NCBI RefSeq assembly: GCF_030272615.1
Contig: NC_081415.1
Location: forward strand, 368,136,667-368,200,666
From: Cryptomeria japonica
Taxonomy: Eukaryota; Streptophyta; Pinopsida; Cupressales; Cupressaceae
Direction of reading: 5' to 3'
Length of the DNA: 64,000 bases
Positions within the stretch are counted from its first letter, which is position 1; every line of letters begins with the position of its first letter. The position numbers and the translations under genes are program-made. The notes under the pieces were generated by a model. It did not search any database. It worked only from the letters and a program-made list of their open reading frames with translations, and was not told where the DNA came from. This document shows positions 37,206 through 48,586 of the stretch, in pieces.

Positions 37206-37526
37206 TGTTGAAGTAATTTTAGGACAATTATCTAATTATTCATTAATTAGGTGCTTTAATCATTTTTTTCATTTAAGCTAAACTTAGGTACTTTTTATTA
37301 TCTAGAGTTTGCTTTTCTAGTTTTAGTTCTAGATGTAGTTGAGCTTAATTTAGCTCCTACTTTGCATTGCTTTAGTTCTCATAATTTTAGCATTAGGGTA
37401 TGCACTTAGGCTTCATTCATCCTTTATAAGGATTCATTCATTGTAATTGTATCTCTATTAATTGTATATTCAATCATTCTTTGTGCATAATACAGAATTA
37501 TTTGGTTGTTATGGAGCATATTATCT
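37206..37526 (+). repeat. 3' LTR of element D, truncated
   Basis: It starts TGTTGAAGTAATTTTAGG after the purine run and follows the 5' LTR, but it skips the roughly 1.1 kb that the 5' LTR has between about 3086 and 4190. Homology stops at about 37526 in GAGCATATTAT, some 80 bp short of the LTR end. The interruption is most simply explained by element G. Confidence 0.7.
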
Positions 37527-37706
37527 TTTATTAAAAATTATGTGTGTGTTATCTTCAATTTAGACACATGGAAAAATTGGGGTAAACCCACAAATTTTTG
37601 GCCTATTTGTGGTTTAATTGCTCTACAAACATATTTCGAGATGACTTTGTTTTCTTGTGCATGTTTATCTTTTTACTTTTTTAAGTTACACCAACTTTGA
37701 ATTCTA

Positions 37707-39050
37707 GGTGTCAATCGGGCCTATAAACCCAATTTACACCAACTTTGGAATCTAGGTGCAAATCGAATTCATAGACCCGATGTGCACCTCCTTTATGCCC
37801 TTCCTTTTGCACCAATGTGTAAATTGGGTTTGTAAACCCGAAATGCACCTTGTCAATAACAAGTGCAAATTGGGTTCACAAACCCTATTTGCACCCATTA
37901 AAATCACTTGAGTGTCATTAATGCTCCTTGTTTAAAATCAATTAGGAGTCATTTTGCTATGTTTTAAATTCCTTCCTCTTGAATTTTTGTTTTGATTTAC
38001 CATTTTGGGCTAGGGAGACCTTGTGCAGCCTATTTCCACTTCAAATTTGTAAGATTATTTATTCAACAAGTAAGAGCTTTTCCATTTTATGACCTATGTT
38101 TATTTTCCATATATCTTTGGGTCGATCGGGTTTAAAAACCCTAATCATTGTTCCATGGTTGTAGTTTTTGATGCATGATTCTCTCTTTTTGTTTTACCTC
38201 AAACATGATGGTGTGTCTGGGTTCATCAACCTAAACACCCACTTTGTCTTTCCCTTTTGATGGCATTTCATATGACTGTGCTTCCATACTTCTGGTGTTG
38301 TTCAGTTCCATCGGCCTGAATAACACCACATTTGTGGTTTTGCTCGGGTCGATGAACCTATGTGATACCCATGTAATTTCATCCTTTGCATTTTCTGCTT
38401 CATTATTTTTCCATCCTTTAGTGTGGTGCAGGTTTGTAAACCTGAACCACAACAACCTTTGGTGGAGTTTGAGTGTATGGACCTGCACCCCACCTTACCT
38501 ATTACCAATTGCACATATGGTGTAAGGTGGGGTTGTAGGCTCGACATACACCATGGGCTCTTTCCTTGGTGTATGGTGGGTCTACGGACCTGACCTACAC
38601 CTCTTTAAATTTGTGAAACTAATGCATGGTGCATGGTGGGTTTGTATAGCCCACCCCACACCTATTGTCAGTCTTTGCATTTCTTGGTGTATGGCGGACC
38701 TATGGGTCTACCTTACATTTCGTCTTTCCCTTCTTGGTGTATGGCGAACCTATAGGTCCAACCTAGACCAGATTTTTCCTTACACTTTATAAGTGTAGTT
38801 TGGACCTATGCGTCCAACCTACACCTATTAAAAACTCTTCCCAAGGTACAGTTCGGGTCTATCAATCTAAACTACACCTAGACTTTTTCCCAAGTGTAGT
38901 TCTGAACTCAAACTACACCTTTGAACCATAATTTGCCTAAATTAATTCAGGCCTTCGAACTCGAATTACACCAATTGCACACATGTAAATAGGGTTCATA
39001 GGCATGATTTACACTTGAATCACCATGATGCAATGAGGGTTTTTGAAACC
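37707..39050. repeat. Array of 34-bp imperfect palindromes (hairpin units) in element G
   Basis: At least 13 units follow the plan GGTGTA...GGGTTTATAAACCC...TACACC. Units of 34-35 bp lie at 37707, 37755, 37816, 37862, 38294, 38461, 38519, 38568, 38628, 38686, 38736, 38792 and 38845. Shorter or weaker ones lie at 38210, 38423, 38893 and 38985. Spacing in the dense part is about 46-60 bp. The inner arm sequence differs between units (AATTGGG, GTTCAG, TTTGGAC, GGTGGG), but the partner arm usually changes to match. The array ends about 120 bp before the accessory gene. Confidence 0.85.
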
Positions 39051-39170
39051 CTAATAATACCAGATGCAACTCATTCATGACTCACTCAAGTCAAGATGAT
39101 CAAGATAATTGATATTTTCTCTTCTCCAATATTGATAATTTCTCCATGTTACAATGTTATTACTGTACAA

Positions 39171-42100
39171 ATGACGGAGCCATCTCGAAGCAAGAAGGCC
39201 ATGAAATTCAAAAAGAAAGATCTGCATCTGGTCTTCCCGCCTTCGTCAGTTTCATCAAATGTTGATCATATAAGGGACACTGATATAGGTCATGTTGACC
39301 TATAAGAATTTATTAAAAAAGTTGAAAAGACACCTTCTTACTATAATATGGAATCCGCCATCAACAATGGTATTCATCTAGTTTCAACATTCCCCATGTC
39401 TGCTCAAGATCCTAAATTTGTCATGGTTGTTGTGAATCATTTTGATCCTCTTAGCAGGAGTGTAAAGGAAGCAAGTAGAAAAAAATTAATCATACTTGAT
39501 GAGGACTTCTTTGACTCATATATCACCACACAGTTAGCACAAGCCTACTATGACATGAATTCAGACAAGTGTAGAAAGAACATGAATGACAATTGATTGA
39601 AGACCCTAAGGCCTACAACTGCTAGGTGGCCAAAGACCTTTCCCAGAAGACATCTTATTGAAGAGGTCAATGATTTGGTTACTCTCCTAAGTAGGGTAAA
39701 GGGGCTTCCTACTTCTAATACTTATTATGAATGTATGTATCAATATACTCATGTCATCAGACAAAACAACAAGAGTATATTTTGGGGGAAGCAAATAAGT
39801 GATGCCATGTGTGAATACCTCACCAAGTTGCCGACTACTCTCAAGTTCTATATGACATCTTATTTGGTGTATGCAGTAGCCTCTATGAGGCATTTCCAAG
39901 GATTGTCTACATCAGGTGATAGTAGGAAAGTTTCAATATATGAGTACTACTCCCAATTGGTATTAAAGAACAATTTCAATCATTTTCAAAGAGGGAATGA
40001 TGCATTCTTTGGTCATCACATATGCATGTTGAACAAAGACTTATACAACAAAAGGGTATCAAATCATGCTTGGGAAGTTCTGAATGAATACGGGTGCATG
40101 TTCTTGCAATTCCCTACCTTCACCTATCTCAAGGTAAGGTTCTTCAATAGTGAACCCTTCATGCTCTCTAGATATCCATCAGATAAAATTGTTTTGATGG
40201 AACTGGATTGTCAGATGGTGGTATATGAAGCATAATTAGGTTCACACAAGACATGTTTGAAATTATCTTTGACTATTAGTAGGTACTCTATTAGCTCAAT
40301 CTTCAAAGCCAGGGAAATGGAAGAAGAGATGAGGAGAGTAACTATGAGATTATTAAAGGCAAGAAGAGACTTTTATTACTGGGGAATGAGGAACAAATTT
40401 AAGAAGGCACATGTTCAGATTCATCTCATTGAAGATAATTGGATTGATTATAGGACAGAACATGATATCAAGAAGCTCAATTACTATCAACTCGTAGTGG
40501 ATCAAATTTGGGAGGTCGATCTTGCTAATAGCCTAGATGACCTTAAAGAAGAAGGTAATGTTTTGGACCTTACCTATGTTGAAAATAAAGTTTCATCAAC
40601 CCTCTTTCCCCTCATTCAATGGTCATAGAAGGAGTCAACTTCAATTAGAGACATATTTCAAAGTATACTTGCAAATACTAATGTTTGGCTTTAAAGCAAG
40701 GGAATTCAATTAAAGCCTTTTTCTACTAGATTTGATGATGATACAGCTAGACCTGCTAGTAGGAATTCAGAGATTAGAACAAAGAATAAACGGGATCCCG
40801 CTACTCCTTAGAAGGCTCCAAAGTTGAAATCTATAGTTGGGGAAAACAAAGGAAAAGCCCAAGGAGAACCATCCACTTCAAATGTTCAAGGGATAAAAGA
40901 TTCTGAAGTATAAAATTTGGATGATGAACATCCTAATCAAGATCCCATTGATGTTGATCAACTTGAAGGTGAGAAAGAGGATAATGATGAGCATGATGAA
41001 TATGATGAAGAACAACTACCACAATTAGATAAGTCTCATGAATTCCTACCCTAGGTATCTCTTTCTTTTTCTATCATTGTGCATACTTCTATTTCTACTT
41101 TAGAATCATAACCTTTTGAATTTGTTGTCACATGTATCACCCCTAGCACAATTGTACATGTTTCTTCCACTAGTGCTAGTGAGTCTGCCTTGGATACCCT
41201 GCATGACAATATCGAGAATATTTTTTCCACTTTCCGAATTTTGTGTGAAGTATCAACTACCATGTAGGATGAGTTTGATAAGTTAATGACGGAGATAGGT
41301 CCTAGACCCAATGATTCATCTTTAAAAAATCCTCCTATTGTTGTCACCACAACATAACCTATTATGATTACTACTCAAGAGAAAATAGATCCCTCTCAAT
41401 CCCTTTTCATAGGTGTTGATGATGATTCCTCCTTGATACCATGGTTGTTCTCAAATGCCCCTAAGAGGAAGAAACAAATTATTTCTCTGGATGATTTTAA
41501 TTTTAGTCGACTTATCTCCACCGAGCCTAAGACCACCAAGAAAGCCAATGTCGTATCAAGGGTAAGGTGGATAAATCTAGAAACAAGTATACAAAGATTG
41601 CCATTCCTCCTTCTGATAAAGGCATTAATCAGATCCAAGAATCGGATTATGTCATCAATAGGGTTGAATTGGGAAAACATACTCATGATTTAGTCGTAGG
41701 GGATGCTCAAACAACTCTAAATGCTCTTGTTTCTAGATATGATGAAGATAAAATCAAGAAGGATAAGTTCAAACAATAGTTTGAGTAGCTCGCCACTATG
41801 TTAATCAAGGTGGCTCAGTCTTTAGAGGCCATTGAACCGATGACCTCATTACTAGATGAATAGGTTGTTAAGAAAGTTGAGCAAGTACCTACATGGAGTA
41901 GAATAGTGGGTGAGTGGATGGATAGAATGCTTAGCCAAGGCACACATCTCTTGATTTTAGTGGTTACATTAGTCAAAAATCTTGATATGATGAAAACTAA
42001 GGTGGTTAACACCATAGAACTCTTCTCCCAAGAGTTGGAAGCATAGGAAAAGGATTTTTATGCATGGTTGAAACTTGAAGATTTTGACAGATAATCTTGT

Positions 42101-42572
42101 GCAAAATAATGTCATTTCTTCTGGAGATATGTATGTTGAGAAGTGAGAGGCACTAGAGCATTAGATGAACATATTGGAGTGGCTTATTAAGGATATGAAG
42201 AAAGCTCAAAAGGAATGCACAGATAAAAAAGAAGGAGATTGTTGACAAAATATTAGAAATTCCTTTTACTTTCCTTGATAAAGATTAAAAGGAACTAGAT
42301 GTGTCTATGGTCATTAAGGAATTCAGTCTATTGTTAACTATTGAGATTGAAAAAGAGGACTTCTCTTTGTCTTTTATAGACAAATTGGTTGATCTACAAT
42401 TTGTTCTATATTTTATGGATTCACTTCTAAAGAAACATAAAAAATGTTGTGTTTATTTAGGAGATTCCATCACACAGGTCAAGGTCATCACCAATCATAC
42501 CCAAGGACTCAATAAAGATTAGATGAACATTGTTCTACAAAGAACTGAAGAATTCCAAAAATGAGATCAACG
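39171..42572 (+). pseudogene. Accessory gene of element G, about 1,100 codons, unknown function
   Basis: One frame from ATG 39171 (MTEPSRSKKAMKFKKKD, basic) continues through many in-frame stops (for example 39303, 39594, 40233, 40627, 40692) to about 41570. It then shifts frame and is traceable to about 42570. Blocks NHFDPLSRSVKEA (about 39436-39474) and FYMTSYLVYAVASMRHFQG (about 39846-39902) resemble the gene of element D. A charged region (41000-41040, DDEHPNQDPIDVD to DEYDEEQL) and helical, Lys/Glu-rich segments follow. It has no similarity to pol. Nuclear or DNA-associated function is only a guess from the basic N-terminus. Confidence 0.6.
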
Positions 42573-43615
42573 TGAAGAAAATGACACTTAAGTTATTTTT
42601 ATGATTTTCTAGCGACATTTTGTATTTCCAATTGACACCTTAAGTGTCATTTTGTATAAGCTCTAGTACACATGTAGGACTACACATGTCCTAAGTCAAA
42701 TAGGTCTCTACATTTCACTTGGTCACAAATTAGTTCTAACTTTTCCTATTTTTATTCATCAAGGGATTTCATGGTAATAAGGATCTTTTTCTATCATTAT
42801 TTTAATGCAACAAAAGTGAAAAGAAAAGTGAGACTTTGTGTTCATATTGAAATTTGCAAGCTTAATCAAAGTGAAGACAAGTTTAGATTTTAGACTTTGT
42901 GTTGGTATCAATCTTATGTATGATATAGTTGTTCTTATGTCATTTATATTGTATGTTCTTGAAAAGATCTAAGTTGAGCATTGTTATTTGTGCAAAATAT
43001 CGAAGAGCAATTCAAGTTCATACAAGTAGACTTTGTGTTACTTTAAGAATTTGAGAATACGAAATTGGTGTGGATAATAGTTTTAAGACTTTGAGCTTTT
43101 GCTTATTATCTATAAAAGTTTGAATTAAGTGGATAATAAGGTAAAGTATTTGTGCTTTATTGAATTATCTTGTTAGAGTATAAAATCTTACGATATATTT
43201 GAGATTCTTTGAGCTAGCGACATATCAATATTTGGGTTATAGTGGTTGATAAGACTTAAGTATTTGAAAGAAACTTTGAGTTCTTTTGCATACAAAAGGT
43301 TTGTCCCTAAAATGATTTTTAGAAAAGGAAGTAATGGAGGACTTAGCTCTTTCATGGACACTTTACTTCAAAATTAATATAGATTTAAGATAAAACTTGC
43401 TCTGAAAAAAGAGAACTAAGTTGTTGTATCATCTTGGGTTAGTGTAAAGTTAGTAGGTAGATTAAGAATAGATAGAAATTTCAATAGAAAGGGGGACCAT
43501 TCCCTTATAACTAGGAGATATTAGACCTTGCCTTCTGAGAGGTATCATCTCATGTACTATCATGAAACACACATTTTGTAAACCTTTACTAGCTTACAAA
43601 ATTTTCACGCAACAG
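42573..43615. other. Noncoding tail of element G
   Basis: It contains a perfect 15-bp inverted repeat (42578-42592 and 42639-42653, arm AAAATGACACTTAAG, 46-nt loop). Five copies of an AGACTTTGTGTT-like word lie between 42830 and 43290. No gene is seen. It could be part of an LTR, but no second copy is in the window. Confidence 0.5.
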
Positions 43616-43993
43616 TGTGATAGGTGTATATGGTAAAATTGGAAACAACAATATTGAAAGACTGAATAGATTCAACCACAAAACCCTAGCCTAACAACAA
43701 CAAAGATCAACCATAACATATGAATATTACCTAAGACAATGTAAATCAACAAAATCACAAAGATGATACCATCACATGTCCAATAGGGTTTGGATCTCCA
43801 TTCTTCCTATCTCCATTGATCTTGCTTGATATATTTGCTCTCAGATTTTATGTGTGCACAAGAGCTCAACAAAAAATGAAAATGTGGTTGCAAGTAGATT
43901 TGATCACATATGAAAATTCAAATTCTAGTTGAGGAGCTTAGAATGTGTAGGAGGATTGATAATGAAGAAAGTATCTCCTTATATAGAAGATAC

Positions 43994-44854
43994 TATTAGG
44001 GATCCCACAGATACTGAGAGGGCGGGGTAAATCAATATCTGACCGGTAATGTAGTTTTATTAAAATTGAATATGTAGAACATAAAGTAACAGTATACCGG
44101 TATGCAAGAATTAATGTAAATAATAGAATCAAAAATATCCACATGAAAGGAACACCATAACACAAGATGTTTAACGAGGAAACCTGGTGTGAGAAAAACC
44201 TCGGTGGGATTTGTGACCCACAATATTCACTTACTGGCCAATAAGAGAATATTACTTACAATAGGGGCCTGCACATGCAAGAAGGCCAACTGCCTAGAGC
44301 ACACTACTCAATAAGAAGTCACACTGACTTACAATGAGGATTTACACAAATCCAATATTCTGTACTACTTTACAATAGCATCTTTAATGCCAGATTCAGT
44401 ACTGGTTCTTGCTTTGTTCTTTACATATACCCTTGACCTACAATTCGCACATTAGGTCTGCCTTATAATTTTCTTTATTCTTTCTATCCATATCATACAA
44501 ATGTCTACAATGATCTCTTTTATATACAAGAGTCATTTTACAATTTGCCAAGTCGGCTTACAATAATAAACAGAATATTACATATCAAAAATCATGTCGG
44601 CCTCTGTGCCGGTATACATATTTCCTTCTGTGTCGGTGTCGGTGTAGAGTGATCTTGCTGATGTCGGTGCACTGTCTTGCTTGAATAATGCTTTTCCAGT
44701 ATAATGTCTTGCCGGTGACATAGGATTGCAAGGTTGCCTGTGTAATGCTTTGCCAGTATAATGTCTTGTCGGTGCCATAGGATTGCAAGGTTGCCATCAA
44801 TGACAAAACCTTCAATCACACACAATGTCTCATTGGAGTGTCCATATGCCAACA
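43994..44854 (-). repeat. 3' LTR of element F
   Basis: On the minus strand it starts TGTTGGCATATGG at 44854 and ends at 43994. It holds a TATA box (TATATAAAAG, about 44515-44524), a 57-bp tandem duplication near 44687-44800, and the shared CCGAGGTTTTTC...GGTTTCC block near 44170-44205. Confidence 0.9.
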
Positions 44855-45032
44855 ATCTCCCCCTTTGGCATTGATGGCAACACTCATGAGAAATTTCAAA
44901 AAGATATCCAAAAATGTGAGAGCTCCCCCTGAGCATGTGATCCCTGTGCTTTGAATTTTCTCATCCTACTACTCCCCCTTTGGCATCAATGACAAAGGTT
45001 AGTAGATTTTGTAGTTGTACCAATCCATAACC
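44855..45032 (-). other. Polypurine tract and 3' untranslated region of element F
   Basis: GCCAAAGGGGGAGAT on the minus strand abuts the LTR at 44855-44869. A second tract (GCCAAAGGGGGAGT) lies at about 44972-44985, a duplication like those in A, B and D. Confidence 0.75.
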
Positions 45033-48000
45033 TCAACCTTGTAGGTGGGTAGTTATTATCTGGAGAATGTCTCCCAAAATTAAGTTTATACCATCCATAA
45101 ACTTCTTACTATCTTTTATTGTTGTCTCAGTTCTGTATACTGTACCGGTGAGATGTTGCAAGTGCTCTACCGGTGTTTTGCTTCCCTGTGTTAGTGCCTC
45201 TGAGATATCCTTCCGCAGAGATGCTAAATAGTCCAATCTTGGACTTAGTTTAGATCTCAAGAATTTTGCCTTGTTTATTATTTTCTCTTTCTCTCTTTCT
45301 AATTTGAGCAATTCTTCCTCAAAATTTGTTATCTTTTCCTCAAAGACTGATAATGTATCAGGTGAGTTAACAAAATTATCTACAAGTTTATTGATCTCTT
45401 CCTATACCTTGCTCATATTTTTGTCTACATCTATGGTCAAAAAGTTTATCTTACAGGTGTCTTTGTACAGAGTTTTGTACTCTTTCAATAAATTACACAG
45501 TTCCGGTAGAAGTGTGTCAAATTCCCTGTTACACTTCTTTATTCCTTCTTCAAAGAATTTTTGTTTCTCTTTTTCTACACTTTCCTTTACAGTTTCTACC
45601 TTTGTTTGCTCAAAATTTCCAGAAATATATTTACAAAGTGTATCCAACTGGCCTGAAGAATCTTTATTGTCTATATTACAATTAGGAGATATTGATTTCA
45701 AAAATGGAATTGAATCATCTATCGCTTTATAAGCTTGTGAGCTATAATTAGTTATTTTCTTGATAGATTCAAGCAATACCTCTGTTACATTTGATGGTGA
45801 TCCAACAAACTGAGTGTCGGTGGAAGTGACCATGCTGGTATTGACCTCTGGTAGGTCTGTTTGTGTCTCCATCTCTTTAAGCACTGGTTTTCCTGCATCA
45901 TTTCTTACCGGTGGCATCTGTTCTGGAGCCTTTAGCTCTATTGGTTTCTCTGTTTGTGTTCCAGATTCCATCTTTTTCTCAGTATCTGTTGCCGATTGCT
46001 CTGTGTTTCCTATTGCTGGAGGCTCTTTGGCTATACCTGATTTTTCTATTGTATCCTTGTCTACCACTATGTTGATCTTCTGAGTATCAACATTCACAGT
46101 ATATAGGACTTCAGGATTAGGATTATTATCCTTTGTATCCATACTCTCAGTTGTCGGTTGATCTTCAATGGTTGTTGTTTTTACCGGTGGAGTATTTAAA
46201 GGAGGTGGGGGTAAGTTGTCTCTGATCTTGATACTTGGTGGTCCACCAACTTTACCTTTCCCTTTGTCCTTTTGATATACTAGAATGGGCTTGGGATTCC
46301 TATATTCTTCTTGTTTTTCTTTTTCAACCAAGAATGTATCCCAACCATTTTTTGTTTCCTTTGAAACTTCTGTAACTCTACCTGCCATTAGTGAAATTTG
46401 CCGATGTGCAGTGGAAAAAACTGTCCGGTTGGTCTGAGCTATCAGATCATCAATTTCCTTAGGTGAGTTAACCGGGTATACTGCAAGTAATTTTTCTATT
46501 TTAATTTTCTTATCCAACTCAATTATTCCTTGCCTTCTGGCCTCAAGTCTTTTATATAGTTCATCAGGAATTTCATTTAAGACTTGCAACAAAAACTTTT
46601 TATACATATCCATGTGTAATATAACACTCTCCTCAACTTGTCCTTTCTCATCATCTCATAGGGTGTCATAGATTTTCCCTCTGTTTTTCAATTTACCTTC
46701 CTCAGTGATCTCATTCAGTAATATGTCAAGAGGGGCCAAGTCAGTGTTTGTCTTCTTCTTCTTTTTGGGGGTCAGCTTCTTCTTAGGTGTGACTTTCTTG
46801 ACCAGAGATCTTACGGCTTGTTTCTTTTGTCTTGTCCTTCTAGGTGAAGGAGTGGTTACTGGTGAGGGGTCTCTTTTCCTGACAACTCTTTTAAAAGTTG
46901 CTGGCATATCTCCTTCTGAGGAAGTATCTACCGGTGATAGATGAGTTTCAGGTTGTTGGGTTGCCAACTCATCTTCAGTTATGCCGGTTTTCTTTAATAC
47001 ATCTTCCTTTATGATTTTTACTTGTCTGGATCCTTTCCTCACAAATGCCTCAACCTTTTTCACTCTCTTCTTAGATTGAATTTGACTTTCTATGGTCTTA
47101 GCACTACCAAATACTTCTTCCTTTGGTTCATTGGGGGCTTCCAGAAGTGCTTTGGCATAAGTTTCCACTATGTGGTCATCTGTTTCATACCCCATCTCTG
47201 TTACCCAGATTGTTCTTCGGATGACTACTTCCATCCAGATCTCATCCTTTTTTATTACAAAACATATATCATCCTTGTATTTGTTGACAATTTCCTGTGA
47301 TAGTCTAATTCTTTTATTCATTCCGACCTTTAGTGCTTGAAAATACTCATTGATATTCTTTTCTCTGTTTTCACCCATGTTGTTGAATAAGTCAAATAAT
47401 TGTTTTCCTACCGGTATGTCAAATCCAAAATCCTTGTTGCCTATACCAGGAGCCTGTTTGGTTATATGTAGCATTAAGCATACAAGTAAATTTCCAAATC
47501 TAAAGGTTCCTTTCTTATCCTTCTTGATTTTTGCTAAATTATCAATTAACTCATCCTTTAACCATTCACAGATATCAATTTTTACATTGTCCTTAACCAT
47601 GTCATAAGCACTCTTTATGCATAAACTGGAAACTGAGTTAAGCCTATTAGCATGAGTTGCTTTGTAACCTAAAATCATGCTAACAAATCTAACATTTGAA
47701 TCAGTCACATCATTAACCCTCAATGATCTCTTGTCGGATGTTGCACCAGTTAAGTTTGTTACTAAGTCATTGGAGACCTTCTTGGTTTTGTCAGGTCTGT
47801 TACCGGTGGAAGGTAACCCTGTTACTGCTTTCACAGCTTCCTTTGTAATTTTATGCACCGAGTCAAGCCAAAAGAATGAACCATGTACCCTGCTTAAAAC
47901 TATCCTAACCACTTCCTTGGGAAATTCAGGAATGCAGAGGATTTCAGTGAATCCTAGGGTTTCAACAATTTTATGTTCAGGTTTCACATTTCTGGAGTTG

Positions 48001-48242
48001 TCACATATAACAGACTTATACATGTTTTTTATTTCTTCATCACCTAATTCCTCTATGTTGCAATGAATATACATTCTAGGGTCTTCTTCATAAACAACAC
48101 CTTTTGGAATTTTTGAAAATGCACCTGTGTTGTCATCTTTCTTAGCTACCTCGGGAACTAGCTGAAACATGGGCCTAGGTCACTTTATAACTTCGACTAT
48201 TGTAGGGTTTGCTATGAATTCAGGTGCAAAGGAAGATGCCAT
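45033..48242 (-). pseudogene. Accessory gene of element F, 1,070 codons with three in-frame stops
   Basis: One frame is open from ATG 48242 (MASSFAPEFI) to 45033, interrupted only by TGA at 48182-48180, TGA at 46658-46656 and TAG at 45404-45402. All three can arise by a single C-to-T change. The N-terminal part (about residues 50-370) includes LGFTEILCIPEFP and SFFWLDSVHKITKEAVKAV then TGLPSTGNRP, which recalls plant proteins annotated as putative transposon protein. I am not certain of the family. Residues of about 450-500 are very basic (RKRDPSP, KKKLTPKKKKKT), like a nuclear signal. The C-terminal third is Pro/Thr-rich, then predicted helix. It shows no gag or pol motif. Confidence 0.7.
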
Positions 48243-48586
48243 GATGATAAATACATTCTTCTGCCTTTGGATGGATTGATTGCTGAAGTGCTTTGCCTCT
48301 TTGCTCGGAATGTCTTAGCTCGGAAATCTTCACGCTCTCTGAAAGTTTGAATTCACGGTGAAATGAAATGGAGCCAAAACCTTATTTTATAAAGTCTTTT
48401 CTGCTACCTACCACATTAATTGCTTGCCGGTAATGTATTAGCTCAACTTTATTTGCCAGTAATGAATGATTTTCAACTTCTTTTCTCTAACCGAGGGAAT
48501 AATAGCACATGTGTCATTAGAATGCCAAACCCTCAAGATAATTTTCTTCAATTTGATGAAGAACATCCTGTCGGTGGAGCATTGCT

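Larger units (their letters stand above)
2942..37526 (+). mobile_element. Element D: non-autonomous LTR element hosting element C
   Basis: Its 5' LTR begins TGTTGGAGTAATTTTAGG at 2942, and a clear copy begins TGTTGAAGTAATTTTAGG at 37206, directly after a purine run. A Met-type primer site (TGGTATCAAATC) lies at 29307, just beyond inserted element C. Without C the internal region is about 7.9 kb (29307-37205). I find no gag, protease, integrase or reverse transcriptase in sense. Instead it has a long antisense gene (34217 to 31286) with a palindrome array upstream. This fits a large retrotransposon derivative that depends on enzymes from elsewhere. Confidence 0.75.
37527..43615 (+). mobile_element. 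Element G: fragment of a non-autonomous element with palindrome array and accessory gene
   Basis: The block is bounded on the left by the break in D's 3' LTR and on the right by element E. It carries a noncoding palindrome array, a long decayed gene related by eye to the one in D, and a 1 kb noncoding tail. No LTR or primer site is visible, and the rest may lie beyond element E outside the window. Orientation is given only by the gene. Confidence 0.45.

Noticed and set aside
37707-39050. CRISPR-like array
   Set aside because: The units are diverged palindromes with no identical repeats, spacers of variable length, and the setting is plant retrotransposon DNA.
42578-42653. MITE bounded by a 15-bp inverted repeat
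   Set aside because: The element would be only 76 bp with no TA or longer target duplication. A hairpin is the simpler reading.
44578-44936. Short overlapping minus-strand frames with HYTGK and DKTLY repeats
   Set aside because: They are translations of the 57-bp tandem duplication in the F LTR. The same frames occur in the other LTR.
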